Position numbers and translations under genes: made by a program. DNA of 64,000 nucleotides from Thraustochytrium sp. TN22 (lineage: Eukaryota; Sar; Bigyra; Thraustochytrida; Thraustochytriidae). The stretch covers positions 44,419 through 108,418 of the forward strand of contig JABLUY010000122.1 in NCBI GenBank assembly GCA_013306675.1, written 5' to 3'. Below, one piece after another: positions 29,433-40,132 of the stretch. Numbering within the stretch: the stretch's first letter is position 1; each line of letters opens with the position of its first letter. The notes beneath the pieces were generated by a model. That model searched no databases. It was not told the DNA's origin and saw nothing but the letters and a program-made list of their open reading frames with translations.

Positions 29433-32276
29433 TGACCACTACACGCGGCCTAAGGATGATTGATGACATTTCTTTTCTTCTTCTCCGCCTCGGCCGTGTT
29501 TCTGAAAGTTTCAGGAACACATGGCCCGCGATCATGTTTCAGGAGCACGGCTGCAATGTCGCCGAGCAAACTTGCGCTCGAAATAGCCGGCGCGCCCGTG
29601 CGCCGCTCCCAACGAACGACACCTCTCGTCGCGTCACGGCGCGGCGCGGCGCGTTGCGGAGCCGGGGAGAGAATTGTGATGGTCTTTGAGAGGCCTACGA
29701 GTCTGTCGTTGAACCCAGCGGCGGCGCCACCTGAGCCGCCGGCCGCTCGGTGCCACCTGAGCCGCCGCTCAGCGGTGGTAGACCCTGGCCTTTGGCCCGT
29801 ATTCTCAGAAGTGCTTGAAATCCCGGCTGCAATGTGCAGTGTAGAGGAGTTTGATCGTCATGGTCCCAGCCATGGCTTGCGTTTTCTAGCTTGCCAGAGC
29901 GGCGCTGTTTCCGAGTTTTGGCCACGTCTCAGTCACGGCTGGGTTCTCATGCCGAAGCGCTTGTTGTACGTGCGCTGAGGCGCAGTAGCCTGAGCGGCAG
30001 AAGCGCGAACCCTCGAATGCACAAGAAGGAACTCGTGAATGCTCTGCGAAACGCTGCGAAACCTCTTGGCGAGACTTGCCAAGCCCATTCCCCCCGCACG
30101 TTCCGTTCCGCGTTCACCTGTCACAATTTGAGAACGCCGTGCAAGTGGTCGAACAAAACAGAGAGAACATTATTGTCCGAGTCACAACCAGCGCTAGCCT
30201 AGGCCGAGCCGGATGTCTAGGTCTTGCCCCGGCCACGGCCTGGCTGCGTAGGCGGCTCGAGAGCGCCAGGCCACCCGATCCATGTTTCAAGCAGCGTGCG
30301 ACCGTCCTCCTTGCGTGTGTACAAACAGGTCTCGCGCCGCCGATCGATCGGTGGTTCACGGCCGCGCGTGTCAGACTCGCGCGCGGTGGACCAGGCCAGG
30401 GCCGTGCAGTGGCTTGGACTGGCTTGGAGGCCGCAGAGAGTTCGCGGCGCGGACGACTTGAAGTGATGTGCGATTACTGCGGTACCATATACCAACGCCC
30501 GGGCACCCCCACGAAAACCACCAGAGCTTTCACCCGCGTGAAAGCTTTCTCGTTTGCCATTCTCGGAGCCGGCGGCGCAAGCTCCGCCCGCCACTCCTCC
30601 ACCGCATGCGCAAGCTCCAGTCCAGCTCGGGCGACTTGACGGCGGTCCGGCGTAAGGACGTGCGCCGGACGGCGACGGCCTGGGCTCGGAAGAACTTTGG
30701 GTCGGAGCGCCGCAACTTGCAAGTTGCCACGTGAGTTTTGCGCGACGGCGCGACAGTCTGTGCCCACCTGGCATGTGGAAGCTCTCGGGCACGCGCACGC
30801 GCGGCGCTGGAAGACGGAAGCGCTAAGTTGCTGCAGATCGCCGTTGCAAAATGCCGAGACCGCAGGAAATCATGCAGGCTGCAGAGGCCGGGCTGCAGTG
30901 CCAGCTCTCCACCGCACTGGGCGTAGCGAGCGGCCTCGCCGGCCCTCGCGCCAGGCGGTGTTCGGATCGCGCCTCTTCACGGCGCACCGTGGCGCAGCAA
31001 GCAGACGCAACTTGAAGCGCACTGCAGCAAGTTCAAGTTGAGCCGCAAGAGCGCAAGCGGGGCCGACTCGGACGCACACCCCGAAGTCTCCTTCACATAA
31101 GCAGGCCTTCCTTCAAGTTCTTCGCGGGCTGCTCCGGCTGGCGGTCGGCCCGCCTGGCCAGCCTGCGGCAGCCTGCGCCAGGCGCACGGCAGACCAGAGA
31201 ATTTCGGCACAAGGCAAAGACCCGTGGTGCAAAGTCCCGCCCAAAAGGCGGCTCGAGAGCTCTGTCCGAGCCACCCAATCGTTGTTTTGCAGAACTTGAC
31301 GCGCGCGGCCGTCCTCCTCGCTGTGCAAACCGGTCTCGCGCCGCCAATCAGTGGCTCGCGTGGCCTCGCGTGTCCGCAGCAGGTCCGAGTCTCGTGCGGT
31401 ACTCCCGGGCCCGTAGACCAGTGGCAGGCCCGGAGTCGCGGCTGGACCGCTTGGAGCTCGAGTGAAGTACCAGGCAGAGCATCCACGCGGTTGAAAGCTC
31501 TTTCATTTGCTGCTCCCGGAGCCGGGGCCGCAAGCTGCGCCCGCCACCTCGCGGCCTTACAACCACTGCCTGCGGCGCCTGCGCAAGGTCTGCAAGCCTG
31601 AGACTCAAGCACGAGGTCTGCGGTGGGGCCAGTCAGCTCCGGTCCAGCTCGGGCGACGGCGGTCCGGCCGCCGGCGCACGCTGAGCACGCGGCGCGGCCT
31701 GGGTCGGCGAGCTCGGCTCGACTCCAAGTCGGCACGCTGCAGCGAGTTTCAGAGTTTACTGGTTGACGTGACGGCCCGGGCCGGCGGCGCGACAGTCTGG
31801 GGGACTCTGTGCCCACCTGCGCACGCGCGGCGCTGGAAGAGGAAATCATAGGTTGCTGCGCTGCAGTTCGGCGACGCCAATGGCCCACACTCGCAGTGCG
31901 ACCAGCACCGCACGCAGCACTGCACTCATGAGGCTGGTCGTAGCGCGCGCGGCCTTACGCCGGCGGCCGGACGGGCCGGGACGGCGATGGGATCGCGCCG
32001 CTGACGGCGCAGGGTGGCGCACGTCAGTAAGCGGAAGCAACTCGAAGGGCACTGCAGCAAGTTTACTCGAGCCGCAAGCGAGCAGCCTGACTCGAGGCGG
32101 GCCGGCGCACACCCAGGCGTCTCCTTCAAGCTCAGATGATACGCTAGCTCGGGAGCAGGCTAACCTTCTTGGCAGGCTGCTCAGGCTGGAGCAGTCGGCC
32201 CGCCTCGCCACCCTGCGCCAGGTCGCCCGGCAGACCAGGAACTGCGGTTGGGCGGCACGGCGCAGGACGAAGGACG
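29433..32276. other. Long intergenic region with two copies of a paralog upstream segment
   Basis: A 2.8-kb interval. The first 700 bp is of mixed composition with no feature. From about 30240 two related segments follow: copy A (about 30240-31100) and copy B (about 31240-32276, directly upstream of paralog 3). Both share ggcggctcgagagc, tctcgcgccgcc, gaaagct.tt, gtccagctcgggcgac and gcgcggcgctggaaga in the same order. Short open frames here are not convincing. Copy A has no gene behind it. Confidence 0.55.
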
Positions 32277-35200
32277 ATGTCGGAGGGCCCGTCGGCGCAG
32301 TATCATGTGATAGAGAACATCCTGCCGAAGGAGAAGGAGGACGGGGCAGAGGACGGCAAGGCCGGCAATGACGGCAGGGACAAGAACGGCAAGGGCAAGA
32401 ACGGCAAGGACGGCAAGGACCAGAACGGCAAGGGCGGCAAGGACGGCAAGGACAAGCCCGGGGTAAAGTTCGACGAGAACGACATCTACTCAAACTATGG
32501 GCATCTGGATTACGACCTGCTAGACAACCTGCTCAATCTGCATGCGAAAATCGAGGAACATTCGGACGAGGCAGGCTGGGAGTATCTTCCGGACCTGAAG
32601 CAGTTTTCAGGAATGACTCCAGACGAAACATACAAACGCAATTTCTTCGTCTCCCCCGTAGACGTCGAGGACAGGGTCGAAGAGTTTCTGCGTGATGGTC
32701 ATATGGACAAGGATGAGCACGACTTTCAGCTTCAGAAGCTACGAGAGGAAAGACCAGAGCTCGACCAGTCTAAACTCGAGAAGGAGATCGGGAAGGTCCG
32801 CTGGTCGAAGCCCTGGCGGCGGCCGTGGCGGCACGAGCGCTTCATCAGGGACCTCAGCAAAGTCATCAAGGAAGCGAACAAAGATCACGTGCAGGATGAT
32901 GATGAAGCACACAAGTATGCGACGCAGTACATGCTGCGCCGTGAGGTCGTCAATGATGTCGGGCTCCGGTACAAAGTCACGGTGCTCAACGCCGGCTTCG
33001 AGTCCGTCCTGGGACAGCAACGGGCCGGTGATGACGTACACGAGGGTTTCCCCCAGTCTTCGGCCGGCGATCACCATGAGGGAGACGAGGGATTCACCAC
33101 GATGAGCTGCCGGAGCGGTGGTTGCTGCTCGCACGATGGGTGGGAGGAGGGCCGAAAGGGTTCGTGCCGTGGCGACCTCGAGGCCCACCCCGGACTGCAG
33201 CGCAGTGCGAGCCAGAAGAGCCAATGCAGCACCAGAAGTTTGGGAACGTGGAAAAAGTTCTGGCTCTGGCAAAAACTCCTCGGCTCTCGCTTGATCAATA
33301 TGGTGCCAGACAAGTCCTTCTCTCTCTACATCTTCGCCAAGGACGCGGCCGGGGCGGACGTGCCCATCTACTTTATGGACCTGCAAATCGACGAGGCCTT
33401 TCTCCACGATGAGGAGGAGAAACCACGTCGTGGTGAGAAGAAGAGAAAACCACGTCGTGATGCATGCGACTTCCTGCCGCGCCACACGCTGGTCTGGGAG
33501 ATGGACCAGGTCCTGCGCCGCGGTGAGAAGCGCAAAGCCTACCCAGACGAGGCGCTGCGCATGGCGGAGCTCGCCAGCGTGTACCAGAAGGTATACTTCT
33601 TCGTAAACTGGGACGCAGGTGAAGACGACTCCAATTCCGACTCCGACTCCAAAGAAGGCGAGATCACCTGCGGGGATGGCAAGCCCCCCCTCCGCGAGAT
33701 CACCCGCGCCATCGTTCGGGACCTGCCGCGCTCTAGAAAGGGCGCCTGGGACGAATGGCTGCACGAGCGCCACAAGGACAGCTGGGCAGATGCTGTCCTT
33801 GGCATTGTTGTTATCGTCAGTGCCACTCTCCTTTCATACTCGACCATGCTGGACCAGCCCGTCATCAGCATTGTGGCCGGCATCGTTGTGGCCGGCATCG
33901 CCTCCGAGGAGTGGATCCCGCCGCAGGCCATCATTCTTTGCGCTATTGCGCGCTTCTACGGCAACGAGTCGCTCAGCCTGCGAATGGCTTTCCGCGCCGA
34001 CCTCGAGCTGTCCACCAAGTCCGTGCTCATCTCCGTCATCGCCTCAGCGGCCGAGGTGTCCAACTTGTTCACTGAGCAGGTCAGCGACAACAACGGCGGT
34101 CTGGTGCCGCGCTGCGTGGTGGCCAACCAGACTCTCGGTGGCACGCCCGTCAACTGCATGAACGACGCCGACAGCTCCGGCAGTGGCTATCAAGGCCTCT
34201 TCTACCCGTCTGGCGACCTGTGCTGCGCCTTTAACCAGCAGGACGTCGTGCTCTCTGTGGCTGCCTGCATCAACATCACGATGCTCGTGCTCACCGCCTT
34301 TACCGGCATCTACACGAGCTTCAGCACCTCTGATTTCCCGGACCGGCCCATGCAGATCCCGCGCATTTGGGTCGAGCGCCACGGCTTTTTCCGCAAGCGT
34401 ATTATGGACTTGCAGCCTGTGCGTGAGCCCTGCTACGTTGCCAGCCCGCTTGGGCACTTTGGCTTGCAGGAGTTCATGAAGGATAAGGATGAGAAGACGC
34501 GCAACCCGGGGAATCAGATGTACTACATCGGCAAGAAGTGCAACTACGACGAGGTTGGCATGGGCGACCAGGCCAACCGCATGCCCCACTCTCACTGGGT
34601 CGACCTAGCTGCGCCGGGCTCGCCCTCAAGCCTCTTCTGCTTCTGCCTCGCGTCCCCGATCAGCGCGAAAATCGCTGTGGACGTGATGGTTTACGGCAAC
34701 CCCAGGACGCTGGTATGGCTGCCGCTCGCCATCTTCGAGCAGGTCTTGGCGCTCCTGGGCGGCCTGCTTACGCTCGTCTTTGACGTTCCTGTGGCTTTCG
34801 CTCTCTTCCTCGTGGCCGTCCTCAACAAGCTGAGCTCCTTCGGCCGCGATATCATTCCACAGAAGCTCGTGACCTTGCTGGTCTCCAGCAGTCTGCAGCT
34901 CTATGCTCCGGTCGACCTGTACCTGTGGCTGCTCACTCGCTATCACAACCTTACGGCCAAGCTCGTTGACGTGTACCCCATCACATGTCGGGCCCGCTCC
35001 GCGGCGCGCCTGTACCGCTGGGCTGCTATCAGCGCCGTGCGCTCAGGCCGGCACAGCAACCACGCCTGGTGCTTTGGAGAGCACATTGACAATGGCTACT
35101 GGCATTGTGCCGACTGCGTCATTCTTAACCCACGTCACAACTCCATGGGCATGATTGATAAGAAGCGCCCGGCCATTCGTCGCCACCGAAGGCTGTGGAA

Positions 35201-35330
35201 CAACGAGATCCACGCCAAGAACTACAAGAACCCCTACCTTTCCTGTGGCGACGACACCGTTCGCGATCCCAGAGGCAGAGACGTTGTTGAAGACAGTTCG
35301 GCCTCGTCATCATGGTGCGCCCTATCATAA
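32277..35330 (+). CDS. Array paralog 3: multi-pass membrane protein of unrecognised family, CaaX-type end
   Basis: A 1,017-residue protein, the longest of the array, starting MSEGPSAQYHVIEN (the frame opens 36 codons earlier in the upstream repeat). Residues about 24-61 are a Gly/Lys/Asn/Asp tract (units such as GKDGKD). PWRRPWRHERFI, a shorter Cys spacer (MSCRSGGCCSHD) and SLYIFAKDAAGADVPIYFMD follow. Two charged inserts set it apart: a Lys/Arg/Glu stretch after AFLHDEEE and an Asp/Ser stretch with DSNSDSDSKEG. The first hydrophobic pair is at about 506-550. The NQT loop and C-terminal signature FGEHIDNGYWHCADC are intact. It ends WCALS: CALS fits a farnesylation CaaX box. Its second half is nearly identical to paralog 4. 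Confidence 0.9.
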   Translation: MSEGPSAQYHVIENILPKEKEDGAEDGKAGNDGRDKNGKGKNGKDGKDQNGKGGKDGKDKPGVKFDENDIYSNYGHLDYDLLDNLLNLHAKIEEHSDEAGWEYLPDLKQFSGMTPDETYKRNFFVSPVDVEDRVEEFLRDGHMDKDEHDFQLQKLREERPELDQSKLEKEIGKVRWSKPWRRPWRHERFIRDLSKVIKEANKDHVQDDDEAHKYATQYMLRREVVNDVGLRYKVTVLNAGFESVLGQQRAGDDVHEGFPQSSAGDHHEGDEGFTTMSCRSGGCCSHDGWEEGRKGSCRGDLEAHPGLQRSASQKSQCSTRSLGTWKKFWLWQKLLGSRLINMVPDKSFSLYIFAKDAAGADVPIYFMDLQIDEAFLHDEEEKPRRGEKKRKPRRDACDFLPRHTLVWEMDQVLRRGEKRKAYPDEALRMAELASVYQKVYFFVNWDAGEDDSNSDSDSKEGEITCGDGKPPLREITRAIVRDLPRSRKGAWDEWLHERHKDSWADAVLGIVVIVSATLLSYSTMLDQPVISIVAGIVVAGIASEEWIPPQAIILCAIARFYGNESLSLRMAFRADLELSTKSVLISVIASAAEVSNLFTEQVSDNNGGLVPRCVVANQTLGGTPVNCMNDADSSGSGYQGLFYPSGDLCCAFNQQDVVLSVAACINITMLVLTAFTGIYTSFSTSDFPDRPMQIPRIWVERHGFFRKRIMDLQPVREPCYVASPLGHFGLQEFMKDKDEKTRNPGNQMYYIGKKCNYDEVGMGDQANRMPHSHWVDLAAPGSPSSLFCFCLASPISAKIAVDVMVYGNPRTLVWLPLAIFEQVLALLGGLLTLVFDVPVAFALFLVAVLNKLSSFGRDIIPQKLVTLLVSSSLQLYAPVDLYLWLLTRYHNLTAKLVDVYPITCRARSAARLYRWAAISAVRSGRHSNHAWCFGEHIDNGYWHCADCVILNPRHNSMGMIDKKRPAIRRHRRLWNNEIHAKNYKNPYLSCGDDTVRDPRGRDVVEDSSASSSWCALS
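32347..32458 (+). repeat. In-frame Gly-Lys/Asp minisatellite in paralog 3
   Basis: Imperfect 9-base-type units (ggcaagggc, ggcaaggac, aacggcaag) encode a Gly/Lys/Asp/Asn tract. The same tract is longer in paralog 4. Confidence 0.8.
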
Positions 35331-37138
35331 AAATGAATCTCTGCCTTTCGTTCAAATACTACATCCTGGCGCTCAAGTGTGATGCAGACGCAGTATAATT
35401 ACGTAGCGCTGGATGGCACCCGCTCTGTGAGGACGTGAGTAGGCTGTCTGTCTGGTGAGTCACGTCAAGAGACCAGTCCTTGCCCGACTTTCAGTTCTGA
35501 GACGAGATGACTCAACGTCGAGGTCTCGTACCAAATCACGAGCTGCTCTTTGTCACACGTTAGCCTTCGCCGTCACGCGCCGCGCGCCGCCGCGCGCGCC
35601 GCGCGCCACCGCGCGAACGAGCACAAGTTCGCAAGCCCGCGCAAGCCCGTCAGCTTTCGTTGTGCACTGCGGATCACGTGGTGATCCGAACTGCGCGCTG
35701 GCGAGGCGCGCCGTCGGCGTGGCCGCGAGCAGGCAAGCGCTAAGCTCAACAAGTGAGTGCTTGCCCTTGTCTGACTTCGCTTGCCAGCAGCCAGACCCGA
35801 GCTTCGCTTGCGACGCTTTGCGCGTGGCGAAGCAAGCAGACGCAACTTGAAGCTCCTTTGAAGCGCACTACAGCAAGTTCAAGTTGAGCCGCAAGAGCGC
35901 AAGCGGGCCGCTCAGGCTGGCGGTCGGCCCGCCCGGCCTGGCCCGCCTGCGGCAGCCTGCGCCAGGCGCCCGGCAGACCAGAGAATCTCGGTCCAAGGCA
36001 AAGAGACCCGTCGGTGCAAGGCGGTTCGAGAGCTCTGTCCGAGCCACCCAATCGTTGTTTCGCAAAAGCCTGCGGCCGTCCTCCTCGCGTGTGCTCGCTC
36101 ACCGGTCTCGCGCCGGCGGCGCCGCCAATCAGTGGCTCGGCGCTTGGCCTCGCGTGTCAGCAGCTGAGCAGCAGGTCTCGTGCGCGGTACTTCCGGGCCC
36201 CGTGGACCGTGGCAGGCCTGGAGTTGGCGGCGCGGACCGCTTGGAGCTCGAGTCAAGCACCAGGTAAACCTCCAGAGCATTCACGCGGGTGAAAGCTCTT
36301 TCGTTTGCTGCTCCCGGAGCCGGGGGTGCAGCTGCACCCGCCACCTCGCGGCCTTACAACCATGGCCACTGCCTGCGGCGCCTGCGCAAGGTCTGCAAGC
36401 CTGAGACGAGGTCTACGGCGGGGCCAGTCAGCTCCGGTCCAGCTCGGGCGTCGGCGGTCCGGCCGCCGGCGCACGCTAATCAGAGCACGCGGCGCGGCCT
36501 GGCTTGGCTCGGACTCCGAGTCGGCACGCTGCGGCGAGTTTCGGAGTTTACTGGTTGACGTGCGGGCCGGCGGCGCGACAGACTGTCTGGGGACTACGGC
36601 TTGCCCACCTGCGCGCGCGCGGCGCTGGAAGAGGAAAGCATAGGTTGCTGCGCTGCCGAGTCGCAGTGCGACCAGCACTGCTCTGCTGCACCGCACTCAC
36701 TCTCATGAGGCTGGTCGTAGCGCGGCCTTGCGCCGGCGGCCGGACGGGCCGGGACGGCGATGGGATCGCGATCATCGCGCCGCTACGCGCCGCTGACGGC
36801 GCAGTGTGGCGCCCTGCACTGCAGCAAGCGGAAGCAACTCGAAGCGCACTGCAGCAAGTGTCCTCGAGCCGCAAGCGCGCAGCCTGACTCCGCCTGACTC
36901 GAGGCGGGCCGGCGGGCCGGCGCACACACACCCAGACGTCTCCTTCAGCATCTGGCAGATGATGATACGCTAGCTCGGGAGCAGGCTAACTTATAACCTT
37001 CTCGGCAGGCTGCTCAGCTCAGGCTGCAGTGGCGGCGTCCTGCGAGGGTGCAGTCGGCCCGCCTCGCCAGCCTGCGCCAGGTCGCCCGGCAGACCAGGAA
37101 CTGCGGCGGGTTGGCGGCACGGCACAGGACGAAGGACG
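35331..37138. other. Intergenic region: duplicated 3' flank plus upstream copy C
   Basis: The first 490 bp (from about 35381) match the 3' flank of paralog 4 (from about 40189): gatgcagacgcagt, ccagtccttgcccgactttc and gaacgagcacaagttcgcaag recur. From about 35828 the sequence matches about 30985 onwards and continues as upstream copy C (about 36020-37138), like copy B. One duplication unit therefore ends and the next begins near 35,828. No gene inside. Confidence 0.6.
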
Positions 37139-40132
37139 ATGTCGGAGGGCCCGTCGGCGCAGTATCATGTGATCCAGAACATCCTGCCGCCGAAGGAGGA
37201 CGGGGCAACGGACGGCAAGGGCGGCAAGGGCGGCAAGGGCGGCAAGGGCGGCAAGGGCGGCAAGGGCGGCGAGGGCGGCAAGGGCGGCAAGGACAAGGAC
37301 GGCAAGGGCGGCAAGGACAAGGACGGCAAGGACGGCAAGGACAAGGACGGCAAGGACGGCAAGGGCAAGAACGGCAAGGACGACGAGGACGTGGCCGGGG
37401 TAAAGTTTGGCAGGAACGACATCTACTCAAACCATGGGCATCTGGATTACGACCTGCTGGATAATCTGCTCAGGCTCCATGCGGAAATCGAGGCATGTTC
37501 GGACGAGGAAGACTGGGAGCTTCGTCAGGACGCCGAAAAGGTGCATCGGTTTTCAGGAATGACTCCAGACGAGACAGCCAAACGCAATTTCTTCGCCTTA
37601 CACCCCAAAGACGTCGAGAAAAGGGTCGAAGAGTTTCTGCGTGATGGTCATATGGACAAGGATGAGCACGACTTTCAGCTTAAGAAGCTACGAGAGGAAA
37701 GACCAGAGCTCGACCAGTCTAAACTCGAGAAGGAGATCGGGGAGGTCCGCTGGTCGAAGCCCTGGCAGCGGCCGTGGCGGCACAAGCGCTTCATCATGGA
37801 CCTCAGCAAAGTCATCCAGGCAACGAACAACGAACACGAGAACGAGCATGTAGAACATAAGTATGCGACGCAGTACATGCTGCGACGTGAGGTTGTCAAT
37901 GAGCACGGGCTCCGGTACCAAGTCACGGTGCTCAACGCCGGCTTCGAGTCCATCCTGGGACAGCAACGGGCTGGTGATGGGGGAGACGGGGGAGACGAGG
38001 GATTCACCATGATGAGCTGCCTGAGTGGTGTTTGCCGCCCGCGCGATAATGAGGAGGGCCGAAACTTGTCGCAACATTTCGACGTCGAGGACAACCCCAG
38101 ACTGCAGCGGAAGAGTTTGGGATCGTGGGGAAAGCTCTGGCTCTGGCAAGAACTCCTCGGCTCTCGTTTGATCAACATGGTGCCAGACAAGTCCTTCTCT
38201 CTCTACATCTTCGCCAAGAACGCGGCCGGGGCGGACGTGCCCATCTACTTTATGGACCTGCAAATCGACGAGGCCTTTCTCCACGGTGATAAGGAGAGCA
38301 AACCACGTCGTGATGCATGCGACTTCCTGCCGCGTCACTCGCTGGTCTGGGAGATGGACCAGATCCTGCGCCTGCGCCGCGATCGGAAGCGTAAAGCCTA
38401 CCCAGACGAGGCGCTGCACATGGCGGAGCTCGCCAGCGTGTACCAGAAGGTATACTTCTTCGTGAACTGGGATGATGTCTCCGACTCCAAGGATCGCCAG
38501 ATCACCCGCGCCATCGTTCGGGACCTGCCGCGCTCCAGAAAGGGCGCTTGGGACGAATGGCTGCACGAGCGCCACAAGGACAGCTGGGCTGATGCTGTCC
38601 TTGGCATTATTGTTATCGTCACTGCCACCCTCCTTTCGTACTCAACCATGCTGAATCAGCCCGTCATCAGCATTGTGGCCGGCATCGTTGTGGCCGGCAT
38701 CGCATCCGAGGAGTGGATCCCGCCGCAGGCCATCATCCTGTGCGCTATTGCGCGCTTCTACGGCAACGAGTCGCTCAGCCTGCGAATGGCTTTCCGCGCC
38801 GACCTCGAGCTGTCCACCAAGTCCGTGCTCATCTCCGTCATCGCCTCAGCCGCCGAGGTGTCCAACCTGTTCACTGAGCAGGTCAGCGACAACAACGGCG
38901 GTCTGGTGCCGCGCTGCGTGGTGGCCAACCAGACTCTCGGTGGCACGCCCGTCAACTGCATGAACGACGCCGACAGCCCCGGCAGTGGCTATCAAGGCCT
39001 CTTCTACCCGTCTGGCGACCTGTGCTGCGCCTTTAACCAGCAGGACGTGGTGCTCTCCGTGGCTGCCTGCATCAACATCACGATGCTCGTGCTCACCGCC
39101 TTTACAGGCATCTACACGAGCTTCAGCGCCTCTGATTTCCCGAAACGGCCCATGCAGATCCCGCGCATTTGGGTCGAGCGCCACGGCTTCTTTCGCAAGC
39201 GTATTATGGACTTGCAGCCTGTGCGTGAGTCCTGCTACGTAGCCAGCCCGCTTGGGCATTTTGGCTTGCAGGAGTTCATGAACGATGAGAAGAGGCGCAA
39301 CCCGGCATATCAGATGTACTACATCGGCAAGAAGCGCAACTATGACGAGGTTGGCATGGGCGACCAGGCCAACCGCATGCCCCACTCTCACTGGGTCGAC
39401 CTAGCTGCGCCGGGCTCGCCCTCAAGCCTCTTCTGCTTCTGCCTCGCGTCCCCGATCAGTGCAAAGATCGCTGTGGACGTAATGGTGTACGGCAAACCCA
39501 GGACGCTGGTATGGCTGCCTCTCGCCATCTTCGAGCAGATCTTGGCGCTCCTGGGCGGCCTGCTTACGCTCGTCTTTGACGTTCCTGTGGCTTTCGCTCT
39601 CTTCCTCGTGGCCGTCCTCAACAAGCTGAGCTTCTTCGGCCGCGATATCATTCCACAGGAGCTCGTGACCTTGCTGGTCTCCAGGAGTCTGCAGCTTTAT
39701 GCTCCGGTGGACCTGTACCTGTACCTGCTCACTCGCTACTACAACATTACGGCCAAGCTCGTCCACGTGTACCCCATCACATGTCGGGCCCGCTCCGCGG
39801 CGCGCCTGTACCGCTGGGCTGCTATCAGCGCCGTGCGCTCAGGCCGGCACAGCAACCACGCCTGGTGCTTTGGAGAGCACATCGACAATGGCTACTGGCA
39901 TTGTGCCGACTGCGTCATCCTTAACCCACGTCACAACTCCATGGGCATGATTGATAGGAAGCGCGCGGCCATTCGTCGCCACCGCAGGCTGTGGAGCAAC
40001 GAGGTCGACGCCAGGACCTACAAGAACCCCTACCTTTCCTGTGGCGACGACACCGCTCGCGATCCCAGAAGTGTAGATTTTACCATTGAGCACAGCTCGG
40101 CATCATGCTCATCATGGTGCGCCCTATCATAA
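37139..40132 (+). CDS. Array paralog 4: multi-pass membrane protein of unrecognised family, CaaX-type end
   Basis: A 997-residue protein with the same start as paralog 3 (MSEGPSAQYHVIQN). The Gly/Lys/Asp tract is expanded to about residues 25-82. PWQRPWRHKRFI, the short spacer MSCLSGVCRPRD and SLYIFAKNAAGADVPIYFMD follow. The Lys/Arg and Asp/Ser inserts of paralog 3 are shorter or absent. From WLHERHKDSWADAVLG onwards it differs from paralog 3 at only scattered positions, at nucleotide level too, while the first half has diverged more. The NQT loop, CCAFNQQD and FGEHIDNGYWHCADC are intact. The end is again WCALS, with a slightly different preceding Ser stretch. It is the product of the 4.84-kb tandem duplication. 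Function unknown. Confidence 0.9.
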   Translation: MSEGPSAQYHVIQNILPPKEDGATDGKGGKGGKGGKGGKGGKGGEGGKGGKDKDGKGGKDKDGKDGKDKDGKDGKGKNGKDDEDVAGVKFGRNDIYSNHGHLDYDLLDNLLRLHAEIEACSDEEDWELRQDAEKVHRFSGMTPDETAKRNFFALHPKDVEKRVEEFLRDGHMDKDEHDFQLKKLREERPELDQSKLEKEIGEVRWSKPWQRPWRHKRFIMDLSKVIQATNNEHENEHVEHKYATQYMLRREVVNEHGLRYQVTVLNAGFESILGQQRAGDGGDGGDEGFTMMSCLSGVCRPRDNEEGRNLSQHFDVEDNPRLQRKSLGSWGKLWLWQELLGSRLINMVPDKSFSLYIFAKNAAGADVPIYFMDLQIDEAFLHGDKESKPRRDACDFLPRHSLVWEMDQILRLRRDRKRKAYPDEALHMAELASVYQKVYFFVNWDDVSDSKDRQITRAIVRDLPRSRKGAWDEWLHERHKDSWADAVLGIIVIVTATLLSYSTMLNQPVISIVAGIVVAGIASEEWIPPQAIILCAIARFYGNESLSLRMAFRADLELSTKSVLISVIASAAEVSNLFTEQVSDNNGGLVPRCVVANQTLGGTPVNCMNDADSPGSGYQGLFYPSGDLCCAFNQQDVVLSVAACINITMLVLTAFTGIYTSFSASDFPKRPMQIPRIWVERHGFFRKRIMDLQPVRESCYVASPLGHFGLQEFMNDEKRRNPAYQMYYIGKKRNYDEVGMGDQANRMPHSHWVDLAAPGSPSSLFCFCLASPISAKIAVDVMVYGKPRTLVWLPLAIFEQILALLGGLLTLVFDVPVAFALFLVAVLNKLSFFGRDIIPQELVTLLVSRSLQLYAPVDLYLYLLTRYYNITAKLVHVYPITCRARSAARLYRWAAISAVRSGRHSNHAWCFGEHIDNGYWHCADCVILNPRHNSMGMIDRKRAAIRRHRRLWSNEVDARTYKNPYLSCGDDTARDPRSVDFTIEHSSASCSSWCALS
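37211..37383 (+). repeat. In-frame Gly-Lys/Asp minisatellite in paralog 4
   Basis: A run of ggcaagggc units passes into ggcaaggac/aaggacggc units, about 170 bases, all in frame. The array is longer than in paralog 3, as expected from slippage. Confidence 0.85.

Noticed and set aside
37211-37383. Collagen-like protein segment
   Set aside because: Gly is not at every third residue throughout and there is no Pro, so the tract is a charged minisatellite and not a collagen helix.
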